Below are positions 1-6,637 of a stretch of 10,019 nucleotides of DNA, piece by piece. Each line of letters starts with the position of its first letter. Position 1 is the stretch's first letter. The translations under genes were made by a program, and so were the position numbers. The notes under the pieces were generated by a model that worked only from the letters and a program-made list of their open reading frames with translations, had not been told where the DNA came from and did not search any database. The DNA comes from Clostridia bacterium (GTDB lineage: Bacteria > Bacillota > Clostridia > Lachnospirales > Cellulosilyticaceae), in the NCBI GenBank assembly GCA_029256345.1, contig JAQSYC010000144.1:1-10019 (forward strand), given 5' to 3'.

Positions 1-1184
1 CTATCACTTCTGGTGAAGCTTATGGTTTTAGAAATGCACAGGTTTCTGTTCTTGCACCTACTGGTACCATTGCCTTTGCAATGGATTGTGCAACAACTTC
101 CTCTGAGCCCTTTTTCAGTCATGTGGCCTATAAGAAGCTTGTAGGAGGCGGAAGCATGGAAATCGTCAACCCTCTCATCAGTGAAGTCCTTAGCCATTTA
201 GGTTATCCTTCTGATGAAGTAGACGCCATCAAAGCTTATATTTTAAGAAAAGAAGAAAAAGATGGGTATTTTGCCTTGGTAGACGGCAAGATTGAAGGCG
301 CCCCTTATCTTAAAGAAGAACATTATCCTATCTTTGATACAGCCAATAAATGCGGAACCGGTCAGCGTTATATCTCTCCCGAAGGTCATGTGAAGATGAT
401 GGCTGCCTTGACTCCTCATGTTTCAGGAGCGATTTCCAAGACAGTTAACCTTCCTCAAGATGCCACTTTAGAGGATATTGCGCATATTTATCATCTTTCC
501 TGGCAGCTAGGCGTCAAAGCTATTGCTTTATACCGTGATGGATGCAAAACCAGTCAGCCACTTAATACAACCATGAATACCGCTGTGTCAGCTCATCTTG
601 AAGATCTTACTTACGAGGCCCTTCTTGAATATGCTCAGCAAAAAGAAAGCGCTTTAAAAGCCCCTCTCAGAACCAAACCAACTGGCATCCGTAAAGCCCA
701 TGTGCACGAGGCAGAAATCGCAGGGTTAAAGCTTTATATCACTGTCTCATTTTATGAAGATGGCAAACTAGGAGAACTGTATGTTTCAGCAGGACGGCAA
801 GGTTCTTTGGTCAAAGGACTTTTAGACAGCCTTTCTACTACCGTTTCTGAAATGCTGCAGTATGGTGTACCTGCCAGAGATATCGCCAGCATGTATAGAG
901 GTCAAAAATTTGAACCCAGTGGTTTTGTTTACGGGCACCCTTATATTAAAATGGCAGACTCCATCTCAGATCTTATCAGTAAGATTATAGATATTGAGCT
1001 AGGAGACTTTACTTATTCTCAAGTCAAACCCACTCCTTCTACTGAAAAACCTGTAGCACCTAATTCCTCAGGCAGTATTAAATTATATGGTGAAACTTGC
1101 CCTTCCTGCAAAAGTGAAAGACTGGTCAAAAATGGTACTTGCAAGGTGTGTATTGATTGCGGTACAACCACTGGATGCAGTTAA
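1..1184 (+). CDS. nrdJ: Class II (adenosylcobalamin-dependent) ribonucleotide reductase, C-terminal part; 5' end outside window
   Basis: Reduces ribonucleotides to deoxyribonucleotides using a B12-derived radical. It is cytoplasmic and independent of oxygen. The frame is open from base 3, giving about 393 residues of the C-terminal half. Visible are the substrate-loop motif LAPTGTIAF, then a TTSSEPFF stretch where many relatives read TTGIEP, the YKKLVGGG block, and the barrel segment ending in KAIALYRDGCKTSQPL. Next comes a TSCPD-type domain (roughly bases 690-1015: AGRQGSLVKGL, YGVPARDIASMYRG, GFVYGHPYIKMADS). The protein ends with a zinc-ribbon-like tail with CPSC, CKVC, DCG and a final GCS, as expected for NrdJ, where C-terminal cysteines shuttle electrons to the active site. 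Assignment is by recognised family motifs. The gene ends with TAA, and no convincing terminator follows. Confidence 0.93.
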   Translation, partial: ITSGEAYGFRNAQVSVLAPTGTIAFAMDCATTSSEPFFSHVAYKKLVGGGSMEIVNPLISEVLSHLGYPSDEVDAIKAYILRKEEKDGYFALVDGKIEGAPYLKEEHYPIFDTANKCGTGQRYISPEGHVKMMAALTPHVSGAISKTVNLPQDATLEDIAHIYHLSWQLGVKAIALYRDGCKTSQPLNTTMNTAVSAHLEDLTYEALLEYAQQKESALKAPLRTKPTGIRKAHVHEAEIAGLKLYITVSFYEDGKLGELYVSAGRQGSLVKGLLDSLSTTVSEMLQYGVPARDIASMYRGQKFEPSGFVYGHPYIKMADSISDLISKIIDIELGDFTYSQVKPTPSTEKPVAPNSSGSIKLYGETCPSCKSERLVKNGTCKVCIDCGTTTGCS

Positions 1185-1280
1185 AAAATGTAACTTTTTT
1201 CCTCCTCTTGCATATTATATAATTAGACAATTTACCTGACACCCATGGTACTATATTAAGAGAGAGGCGAGTATACAAAA

Positions 1281-1460
1281 ATGAATACGCCCAGTAGTCA
1301 TGTTATAGAAACCTTAAAAAAAGAGTTAACACTTGCTATCATTCATAATCATTACAATTTATTAGCTCCCGAGGTATTAAGCTTGAGTATACAATTAGAT
1401 GATTTAACAACTCCCATATTTAAACATCAGCTTGAAACTGCTAAATATTCATTGATATAA
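1281..1460 (+). CDS. Small Spo0E-like aspartyl-phosphate phosphatase (59 aa)
   Basis: The family dephosphorylates response regulators, typically Spo0A~P, and so delays or blocks sporulation. This ORF has 59 codons, the usual size for these two-helix proteins. Helix 1 is approximately TLKKELTLAIIHNHYNLL. The loop LLAPEVLSLS leads into SIQLD (Ser36 to Asp40), which corresponds to the signature SQELD, with Ser, Leu and Asp kept and QE replaced by IQ. The second helix continues DLTTPIFKHQLE. An SD-like AGGCGAG lies 9 nt before the ATG. A weak promoter (TTTACC, 15 bp, TATATT at 1252-1257) is possible. Its last 20 bp overlap the convergent deacetylase gene. The family call rests on short motifs and length. 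Whether the changed motif is still active is unknown. Confidence 0.68.
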   Translation: MNTPSSHVIETLKKELTLAIIHNHYNLLAPEVLSLSIQLDDLTTPIFKHQLETAKYSLI

Positions 1461-2190
1461 CGCATAAGGGCGCATCCTGTATAATAAGCTCTGAAACGGG
1501 TACAATCTCATAACCCTTATCTAAAATACCTTTAATAATGCCCTCCAGTGCAATAGCAGTATGTTTTGCCCCATTGTGCAACAAGATAATGGAGCCTGGT
1601 CTTAGGTTTTTATGGTTAACAACCTTGTTTATAAGCGGCTCAACGCCTTCTGATTTCCAGTCAATAGAATCCACATCCCATTGTACAATGTGATAATGGC
1701 ACTCCCTAGCAGCTTCTATAACTGTATTGTTATATTCACCATAAGGGGGCCTAAAAAGATTAGTTTCTCTGCCTGTTGCCTGCTTAATCGCTTCATGTGC
1801 TCCCATGATGTCTTTTTTAGCCTCTTCTTTACTCATCCTGTTCATATGTGGGTGTTTATCTGAATGATTGGCAATGTCATGACCCGCTTCTGCCAGCTTT
1901 TTGACCTCTGCGGGATACTTCCTCACCCAATCACCCACTACAAAAAAAGTGGTCTTAACCTTATATTTTTCAAGAATCTCCAATAACTGGTCCGTATCTT
2001 CTGCTCCCCAAGCTGCATCAAAGGACAATGCCAGCCGCCTTTCACCATTTGTATTGACACAATAAATAGGCAGAAGCTTAGGCTCCGCCGCCTTACTATA
2101 CGAAACTTTATTTAAAATAAAGGCGCTGAACACGCCTATCAAAAGCACACAAAACAAATATTGCCTTTTTTTATAAAAAATACGTTTCAA
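1441..2190 (-). CDS. pdaB: Membrane-anchored polysaccharide deacetylase, PdaB-like (carbohydrate esterase family 4)
   Basis: Predicted to remove N-acetyl groups from a cell-wall polysaccharide outside the membrane. PdaB relatives act in spore maturation. The 249 residues begin with one signal-anchor helix (about 11-30, YLFCVLLIGVFSAFIL). The NodB-type domain spans about 50-235. Motif 1 is SFDAAWG, with Asp58 the likely catalytic base. The usual second Asp is Ala59, a change typical of the PdaB subgroup. Motif 2 is NHSDKH (His109 and His113, metal ligands), motif 3 RPPYGE (147-152), motif 4 DVDSIDW (172-178) and motif 5 LLHN (His205). The start is TTG, chosen because AGGAGG sits 7 nt upstream and no ATG is near. 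The NlpC/P60 gene lies 111 bp upstream with a terminator between, so this gene probably has its own promoter, which I could not identify. The symbol is by resemblance. Confidence 0.85.
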   Translation of the reverse strand: MKRIFYKKRQYLFCVLLIGVFSAFILNKVSYSKAAEPKLLPIYCVNTNGERRLALSFDAAWGAEDTDQLLEILEKYKVKTTFFVVGDWVRKYPAEVKKLAEAGHDIANHSDKHPHMNRMSKEEAKKDIMGAHEAIKQATGRETNLFRPPYGEYNNTVIEAARECHYHIVQWDVDSIDWKSEGVEPLINKVVNHKNLRPGSIILLHNGAKHTAIALEGIIKGILDKGYEIVPVSELIIQDAPLCVISMNI

Positions 2191-2197
2191 TTGCGAT

Positions 2198-2203
2198 CCT
2201 CCT
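2198..2203 (-). promoter_or_regulatory. Ribosome binding site fixing a TTG start
   Basis: AGGAGG on the minus strand, 7 nt before the TTG at 2190. It decides the start of the deacetylase gene, because no ATG or GTG lies at usable spacing. Confidence 0.8.
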
Positions 2204-2270
2204 GTTGTTCATTATTTACATCAAATAGTATCATTGCTTATTTTGTGTGTCTCTTATATTTTTATGCAAT

Positions 2271-2293
2271 AAAAAAAACTCCATTTAATGGAG
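2271..2293 (-). terminator. Rho-independent terminator after the NlpC/P60 gene
   Basis: On the minus strand CTCCAT, a 3-nt loop and ATGGAG form a 6-bp stem directly followed by eight T (2271-2278). It begins 9 nt after the stop codon of the upstream NlpC/P60 gene. It separates that gene from the deacetylase gene downstream. Confidence 0.85.
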
Positions 2294-2301
2294 CTTTTGA
2301 T

Positions 2302-2985
2302 CTAAGAAAATATTCTTTTATATCCCATAATAGGGTCACAGCCTCTTTCCCACATGGCATCAATACATACTGACTTACCAGGCACAGGTGCATGGATAAT
2401 CTTATTGTCACCAACATAAATAGCCACATGTCTTACACTGCCGCCTACACCATAAAATACTAAATCTCCAGGCAAAAGCTCTGATTTAGATACATCCTTA
2501 CCATCAGAAGCATACTGTGAACGGGAACTTCTTTCTAAGCTTACATTAAAGTTCGAATAAATTTGTTGTGTAAATCCAGAACAATCTACTCCTGTTTTTA
2601 AGCTCGTCCCACCACTTCTATAAGGCACCCCGATAAATTGTTTAGCATAGTCTACAACTTCTTCACCTTTTGCTGTTACTTCTACTTTTTTCTCAGGTTG
2701 TTTTTCTTCTGGTTTTTCTTCAACTTCTATGTATATCTTTTCTATATAAACGATTTCATCATTTTCAAGAGTTATACCGTAATAATTATCTATCTCTTCC
2801 GCTATGACTATTTGATCTCCCGCATTCAAATAACTTGCTGTTATTCCATCTGTTGAAGGCGTCTTATACGCTAAAATGTTTTCCTTAACTATGCCTTTAC
2901 CAACCTCATCTGCCCATACATTTGCTGTAAAAATTGTAAATGTTGCAAGTATAACTGGTATCCATTTTAATAGTCCTTTTTTCAC
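2302..2985 (-). CDS. Secreted NlpC/P60 peptidoglycan endopeptidase with one SH3-like domain
   Basis: Predicted cell-wall hydrolase that cuts peptide stems of peptidoglycan outside the cell. The 227 residues carry a signal peptide (1-25, cleavage probably after NVWA), a bacterial SH3-like domain (about 28-88), a charged Pro/Glu/Lys linker (88-105) and an NlpC/P60 domain (about 107-225). The catalytic Cys135 lies in GVDCSGF, the His186 in RHVAIYVG and the third polar residue is His198 in IIHAP. PGDLVFYG is also typical. The start is GTG with a GGGGGG tract 8 nt upstream instead of a classic AGGAGG. The catalytic domain closely resembles that of the next gene upstream, so the pair looks like a tandem duplication. 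It has its own consensus promoter and a terminator, so it is probably monocistronic. The exact bond cleaved cannot be read from the sequence. Confidence 0.92.
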   Translation of the reverse strand: MKKGLLKWIPVILATFTIFTANVWADEVGKGIVKENILAYKTPSTDGITASYLNAGDQIVIAEEIDNYYGITLENDEIVYIEKIYIEVEEKPEEKQPEKKVEVTAKGEEVVDYAKQFIGVPYRSGGTSLKTGVDCSGFTQQIYSNFNVSLERSSRSQYASDGKDVSKSELLPGDLVFYGVGGSVRHVAIYVGDNKIIHAPVPGKSVCIDAMWERGCDPIMGYKRIFS

Positions 2986-3032
2986 GGTTCTTTCCCCCCA
3001 GAAAGTTGTCTATTTTTAATATCCTATGTATT

Positions 3033-3049
3033 TGTTTAATATTTGTTAC
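3033..3049 (+). promoter_or_regulatory. WalR-like box at the start region of the shorter NlpC/P60 gene
   Basis: TGTTTA-N5-TGTTAC matches 11 of 12 positions of the WalR (YycF) consensus TGTWAH-N5-TGTWAH. It lies 6 bp downstream of the -10 box in the direction of transcription, over the expected start site. The region is AT-rich, so a chance match is possible. What raises interest is a second site at the same position before the paralogous gene. Confidence 0.35.
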
Positions 3050-3055
3050 AAAATT

Positions 3056-3084
3056 ATTATAAACTATAATGAAATATGTGTCAA
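3056..3084 (-). promoter_or_regulatory. Perfect-consensus sigma-A promoter of the shorter NlpC/P60 gene
   Basis: On the minus strand TTGACA (3079-3084), 17 bp, TATAAT (3056-3061). It predicts a start near 3049 and a leader of about 65 nt before the GTG. That is too short for the large riboswitches known to control some wall-hydrolase genes. Confidence 0.85.
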
Positions 3085-3094
3085 CCATTGGTTG
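3082..3094. repeat. 13-bp palindrome overlapping the -35 box
   Basis: CAACCA, one base, TGGTTG. It shares three bases with the -35 hexamer of the shorter NlpC/P60 gene. It could be a protein-binding site. It is absent from the otherwise similar promoter of the longer paralogue. Confidence 0.4.
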
Positions 3095-3125
3095 TTCTAT
3101 TCATAATTGGTTTAAATATTCCGGA

Positions 3126-4025
3126 CTAATTTAAAACTCTTTTAATACCTATAAGGGGTTTTCCATAGTGAAGTGCGCTCATTTTGATACCGCTTCTGGC
3201 ATCACTGGCATGGACAATTTGTCCATTTCCAGCGTAAATCGCTACATGGTCAATCGTTCTTCCATTTGAACCATAAAATACTAAATCTCCTGGCTGTATC
3301 TCTTTCTCACTGACGTTATAACCATTTGAAGCATATTGCGCTCTGGAACTTCTCTCAATCTGAACCCCAAATCTTTTCATGATTTGCTGGGTAAAGCCTG
3401 AGCAATCTACTCCCCCTGTCAAACTATTGCCACCATAGACATATCTGCCTCCTAAAAACTGTTTGGCGTAGGCAACAACTTCTTCACCTTGGGTAGTGCT
3501 TTGCTCAAGTACTTGAGCCGCCTTTACAGCTTCTGTTTTTTTGTAAGGCAGGTCATCTAAACCACTTTCTTCTATCTGAGCTTTGTAGATATAACCCTCT
3601 TTGTCATTTACTTTTACTTTATAAAAATCATCTTGCCGCTCTGATACCAGTACCAACTGACCTTCGTTTAAAAAGTCTATAATATCAGCTTCCGGATTTG
3701 CATTTTCTCTTAATTTAGTTTCTTCATTAACTGCATATGTAATTTCTCCAACCAACTCAATATTTTCCTGTTTTACTGTATGGACTATGTCTGATTCCAA
3801 CTGTATGATGTACGCATCACTTTGTTTTTCTATAATATTGATAAGTTGTCCTTTTTCTAAAAGTATGTTCCCATCTAAGGTTTCTTCTATATCCTTTGAT
3901 ACCACCATGTCTTCAGACACATTGATGATTAAGTCATCTTTTATTGTTCCATATACAGCCGCATTAGCCGTCCCCATAATTGACAGTGATACAATCCCCA
4001 TTATTAGTAATTTATTAAGTCTCAT
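3126..4025 (-). CDS. Secreted NlpC/P60 peptidoglycan endopeptidase with two SH3-like domains
   Basis: Predicted extracellular wall hydrolase, 299 residues. A signal peptide covers 1-22 (cleavage after TANA). Two SH3-like domains follow (about 26-92 and 94-152; the second shows LRENANPEADIIDFLNEGQ and EGYIYKAQI), then a linker and an NlpC/P60 domain (about 179-298). Catalytic Cys208 is in GVDCSGF, His260 in DHVAIYAG and His272 in IVHAS. Compared with its neighbour at 2302-2985 it has one extra SH3-like repeat. Many catalytic-domain blocks are shared: VDCSGFTQQI, ERSSR.QYAS.G, PGDLVFYG. The ATG start has AGGAGG 6 nt upstream. No terminator is visible between its stop and the next promoter, so read-through into the paralogue is possible. 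SH3-like domains in this family are thought to bind wall material; that part is inference. Confidence 0.93.
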   Translation of the reverse strand: MRLNKLLIMGIVSLSIMGTANAAVYGTIKDDLIINVSEDMVVSKDIEETLDGNILLEKGQLINIIEKQSDAYIIQLESDIVHTVKQENIELVGEITYAVNEETKLRENANPEADIIDFLNEGQLVLVSERQDDFYKVKVNDKEGYIYKAQIEESGLDDLPYKKTEAVKAAQVLEQSTTQGEEVVAYAKQFLGGRYVYGGNSLTGGVDCSGFTQQIMKRFGVQIERSSRAQYASNGYNVSEKEIQPGDLVFYGSNGRTIDHVAIYAGNGQIVHASDARSGIKMSALHYGKPLIGIKRVLN

Positions 4026-4074
4026 TGTATGCCTCCTAATGCTTTTTTATTAGTTGTTAAGTGTTTGTTATATT

Positions 4075-4091
4075 TGTTAACAACTTATTAC
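4075..4091 (+). promoter_or_regulatory. WalR-like box at the start region of the longer NlpC/P60 gene
   Basis: TGTTAA-N5-TATTAC matches 11 of 12 positions of TGTWAH-N5-TGTWAH. It ends 6 bp from the -10 box, exactly as the site before the paralogue does. WalRK is a known regulator of wall hydrolases in Firmicutes. Its action here is inference. Confidence 0.35.
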
Positions 4092-4097
4092 AAAGTT

Positions 4098-4126
4098 ATT
4101 ATATATTTTTTCCAGAGGTTTGTCAA
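4098..4126 (-). promoter_or_regulatory. Perfect-consensus sigma-A promoter of the longer NlpC/P60 gene
   Basis: On the minus strand TTGACA (4121-4126), 17 bp, TATAAT (4098-4103), giving a leader of about 65 nt. The 16 bp covering the -10 box and start site (4088-4103) match the paralogue's 3046-3061 at 15 positions. The 10-mer TTGTTCTATT lies behind both -35 boxes. Confidence 0.85.
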
Positions 4127-4232
4127 TAATTGTTCTATTAATTTTCTACCATTTTTTTCCTCTTTGTTTTTTTGCGAACTATCCTCCCCTATTCAGTGCT
4201 TTAAAATCAGTTTTAGACAAAAAAACAGTTGT

Positions 4233-4262
4233 TTTACGTTATTCAACCAGTTAGTATGTAAT
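4233..4262 (+). promoter_or_regulatory. Possible promoter of the GGDEF-EAL gene
   Basis: TTTACG, 18 bp, TGTAAT match the sigma-A boxes at 4/6 and 5/6 positions, about 44 bp before the ATG. The match is weak and other AT-rich choices exist. The remainder of 4140-4305, between divergent genes, shows nothing else I can name. Confidence 0.25.
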
Positions 4263-4305
4263 TATATAAGTATCAGTCATTATTTTCTAAGGTGGAGTGA
4301 TATAA

Positions 4306-6513
4306 ATGAAGGAAAGAGAACCTATTATTGAAGAACTACATACAGATTCAGTTTGGTCTAAACTCGTTCGTATCTTAAATATCAGTGAAAACTACGATCC
4401 TTGGCGGATAGCCCTGAGAATATCACTCATCTATTTGCTTTTGGGCGTCATTTGGATTTTATTATCCGATAAGATCGTTGAGTGGTTTGTCAGGAATAAA
4501 CAAATGATAGTTGTCATCAGTATGATAAAAGGCTGGTTTTATGTCGGCATCACCGCCTCGCTTATTTTCTTTCTTATTTATAGCGTTCTAAGGCGTATTA
4601 AGGTGATTGAAAAAGAATTGAGAGGTAAAAACGAGGAGCTTTCAGCTATTTATGAAGAACTGGTTGCCTCCGAGGAAGAACTGAGATGGCAGCTTGATGA
4701 AATACTAAACCACCAAGAAAAACTTAAAACCAGTGAAGAACGATTTCGTCTGGCACTTCAAGGCTCAAATGATTTGATTTGGGATATCGATTTTATTTCT
4801 CATCAACATTATTTTTCTGAACGTTGGGGTGATTTTTTAGGTTATGGCAGTGAAGAATTTCCTAAAAGCTTTGAAGATTTGGCAAATTTTTTGCATCCTG
4901 ATGACATCCAACCTCTTGAAAAAGCAACTAATGACTATTTTGAAGGAAAATCATCCTTTTATAGCTGTGAACATAGACTCCTTACCAAAGATGGTATCTA
5001 TAAGTGGTTTTACTCCCGTGGCAAAGCCCTCAGAGATGCTTCTGGTAAGATCATTCGGTTTGCCGGCTCTCTGTCTGATATTACTGAAACTAAAGAAAAT
5101 GCCCTCAAACTTCAAAATAGTTATGAAGAGCTTGAAGCCACCTATGAAGAACTGTACGGTACACAAGAGGAACTGACCAGGCAAAATATGGCACTTCATG
5201 ATTATCAAAAAAGTCTTCATCAAATGGCTTATTATGACCACTTAACTGGTTTGCCAAACAGACTGCACTTGTATGAAAATCTGACCCATCAATTAAAAAA
5301 CTTTCCTGACCGCCAAAAAGCGCTATTATTTATCGACTTGGATAATTTCAAATTCATCAATGACACCTTGGGCCATGCTGTCGGTGATGAACTGATCTCT
5401 AATATCGGCAGCAGACTCAAAAACTTATTAATTACAGAGCATATTATCTCCAGACTTGGAGGAGACGAGTTTATTATTTGTTTGTATCAGTATACCGATT
5501 TAGATGACGTACAAGAAGCTTCAAAAAAGATCATTCAATGTTTGGATCAGCCTTTCAAAATTAGAAACAGTACGCTGCATGTAACCATGAGTATTGGTAT
5601 CGCTCTGTATCCACAACATGGGACGACTTCCGATGAACTTTTAAAAAATGCTGATATTGCCATGTATAAGGCTAAAGCAAGAGGTAAAAACCGTTATGTC
5701 GTGTATGATAACGAGATGAATGCTTCTATAAAAGAACGCATGTTAATAGAAGAAAATTTACGTACCGCCTTGTCTCATGATGAATTTAGGGTATACTATC
5801 AGCCGCAGGTAGATACTAAGACCCAACAAATCTGTGGATTTGAAGCCCTTATAAGATGGCAAAACAAAGATTTGGGCGTTGTCCCACCTCTTAAATTTAT
5901 CCCAATAGCTGAGGAAACCCATCTGATTATCCCCATTGGACACTGGGTCTTAAAACAGGCTTGTAGCTTTCTCAAAACCCTTTATGACCAAGGTTTTAGT
6001 GCGCTTACTATGTCTGTCAACATCTCTATGCTGCAGCTTGTACAAGAGGATTTTATTGAGTCTGTCATGAGTATTTTGCAGTTAACCGGCCTGCCCCCTC
6101 ATTATCTTGAATTAGAGATCACCGAATCCATCTTAATGGAATCCTATGAAGCAATCTCCCTAAAACTTCATCAGCTGAGGCTGGCGGGTATACAAATAGC
6201 GCTTGATGATTTTGGACAAGGTTATTCTTCACTGAGCTACCTTAAGCGCTACCTTAAGCGCCTTCCTATTAATACGTTAAAAATAGACAAGCTGTTTATT
6301 GATAACATTGGCCTGAGTGCAGCAGAAAATGAACTGGCTGATGTGATTGTTATGATAGGACGCCGAATGGGGTTAACTGTACTGGCGGAGGGTGTTGAGA
6401 CCAAAGAGCAGCTGGATTATCTGAAACACCATCAGTGTGATAAAATCCAGGGGTATTACTTTAGCGAGGCACTTCCAGAGGAAGAAGCGGTGGCGCTGCT
6501 TCAAAAGCGTTGA
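4306..6513 (+). CDS. Membrane PAS-GGDEF-EAL protein (cyclic-di-GMP synthesis/breakdown)
   Basis: A 735-residue signalling protein that can in principle make c-di-GMP (GGDEF) and cut it (EAL). Layout: cytoplasmic start; two membrane helices (about 36-54 and 72-95) with a short outer loop; coiled coil (97-145); PAS_3-like sensor (147-263); second coiled coil (265-300); GGDEF domain (305-470); EAL domain (475-735). The GGDEF motif is intact (Gly385 to Phe389), with Asp344 in FIDLDNFK and DHLTGLPNR at 311. The RxxD inhibitory site is absent (ITEH at 376-379). EAL residues look complete: Glu513, Asn572, Glu604, Asp634, Asp635, Lys659, Glu695, Gln715. A duplicated YLKR at 646-653 lies between DDFGQGYSSL and LKID. 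Both coiled coils repeat an EELxAxYEEL pattern. An SD (AGGTGGAG) lies 8 nt before the ATG. The gene is divergent from the hydrolase gene. The net enzyme direction cannot be told. Confidence 0.95.
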   Translation: MKEREPIIEELHTDSVWSKLVRILNISENYDPWRIALRISLIYLLLGVIWILLSDKIVEWFVRNKQMIVVISMIKGWFYVGITASLIFFLIYSVLRRIKVIEKELRGKNEELSAIYEELVASEEELRWQLDEILNHQEKLKTSEERFRLALQGSNDLIWDIDFISHQHYFSERWGDFLGYGSEEFPKSFEDLANFLHPDDIQPLEKATNDYFEGKSSFYSCEHRLLTKDGIYKWFYSRGKALRDASGKIIRFAGSLSDITETKENALKLQNSYEELEATYEELYGTQEELTRQNMALHDYQKSLHQMAYYDHLTGLPNRLHLYENLTHQLKNFPDRQKALLFIDLDNFKFINDTLGHAVGDELISNIGSRLKNLLITEHIISRLGGDEFIICLYQYTDLDDVQEASKKIIQCLDQPFKIRNSTLHVTMSIGIALYPQHGTTSDELLKNADIAMYKAKARGKNRYVVYDNEMNASIKERMLIEENLRTALSHDEFRVYYQPQVDTKTQQICGFEALIRWQNKDLGVVPPLKFIPIAEETHLIIPIGHWVLKQACSFLKTLYDQGFSALTMSVNISMLQLVQEDFIESVMSILQLTGLPPHYLELEITESILMESYEAISLKLHQLRLAGIQIALDDFGQGYSSLSYLKRYLKRLPINTLKIDKLFIDNIGLSAAENELADVIVMIGRRMGLTVLAEGVETKEQLDYLKHHQCDKIQGYYFSEALPEEEAVALLQKR
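6236..6261 (+). repeat. Exact 12-bp in-frame tandem duplication within the EAL domain
   Basis: The unit GCTACCTTAAGC occurs twice plus two further matching bases, 26 bp with period 12. It encodes YLKRYLKR where EAL domains normally have a single YLKR between DFGxGYSSLS and LPxxTLKID. It adds about one helical turn. Confidence 0.95.
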
Positions 6514-6526
6514 TTACAGTGATTAA

Positions 6527-6634
6527 AATAATCAGCCGTATGTATCTTGCATAGGTTCGCTCGGTAAAAGTGGGGTGTCTTTTAAGGCTCCCGTGCCCTC
6601 TGCCTTGACCCGAGCCGCCAGTCATGTGATTATT
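6527..6634. other. GC-rich, inverted-repeat-rich intergenic segment of unknown role
   Basis: It lies between the convergent GGDEF-EAL and acyltransferase genes. An 8-bp inverted repeat, AATAATCA (6527-6534) and TGATTATT (6627-6634), bounds 108 bp. Inside, GCTCGG (6559-6564) can pair with CCGAGC (6610-6615), and TAAAAG (6565-6570) with CTTTTA (6579-6584) stacked on it. Bases 6551-6620 are 41/70 G+C, far above the surroundings. A hairpin TGATTA-AAA-TAATCA (6520-6534) sits just after the EAL stop codon but lacks a T tract. A 54-codon minus-strand ORF starts at 6625 without an SD. It may be a structured RNA, a bidirectional terminator region or a remnant of a mobile element. I cannot choose between these. 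Confidence 0.4.
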
Positions 6635-6637
6635 GAG

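Noticed and set aside
1185..1205. AAAAAATGTAACTTTTTT after nrdJ as a terminator
   Set aside because: Only weak A-T pairing with no GC stem. No credible hairpin.
1218..1223. TATAAT as a promoter for the Spo0E-like gene
   Set aside because: A perfect -10 hexamer but no -35 match at 16-18 bp upstream. The weaker pair at 1231-1257 is only mentioned within the gene entry.
2204..2270. A sporulation sigma-E promoter for the deacetylase gene (GATACTAT as -10)
   Set aside because: No matching -35 element at 14-15 bp. The evidence is too thin to call.
2906..3088. A 60-codon minus-strand ORF across the hydrolase promoter
   Set aside because: It covers the promoter and overlaps the real gene in another frame, with no family resemblance or SD.
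4140..4305. A c-di-GMP riboswitch before the GGDEF-EAL gene
   Set aside because: The conserved GEMM sequence blocks are absent and the region is simple AT-rich DNA.
6559..6616. SRP RNA or tRNA in the GC-rich segment (CAAGGCAGA on the minus strand, GGTTCG on the plus strand)
   Set aside because: Only short word matches. The SRP core (GGAAG loop context) and the tRNA cloverleaf are missing.
6461..6625. A 54-codon minus-strand ORF starting in the GC-rich segment and running antisense into the end of the GGDEF-EAL gene
   Set aside because: No ribosome binding site, and a third of it is the complement of a conserved coding end. Not called as a gene without homologues.
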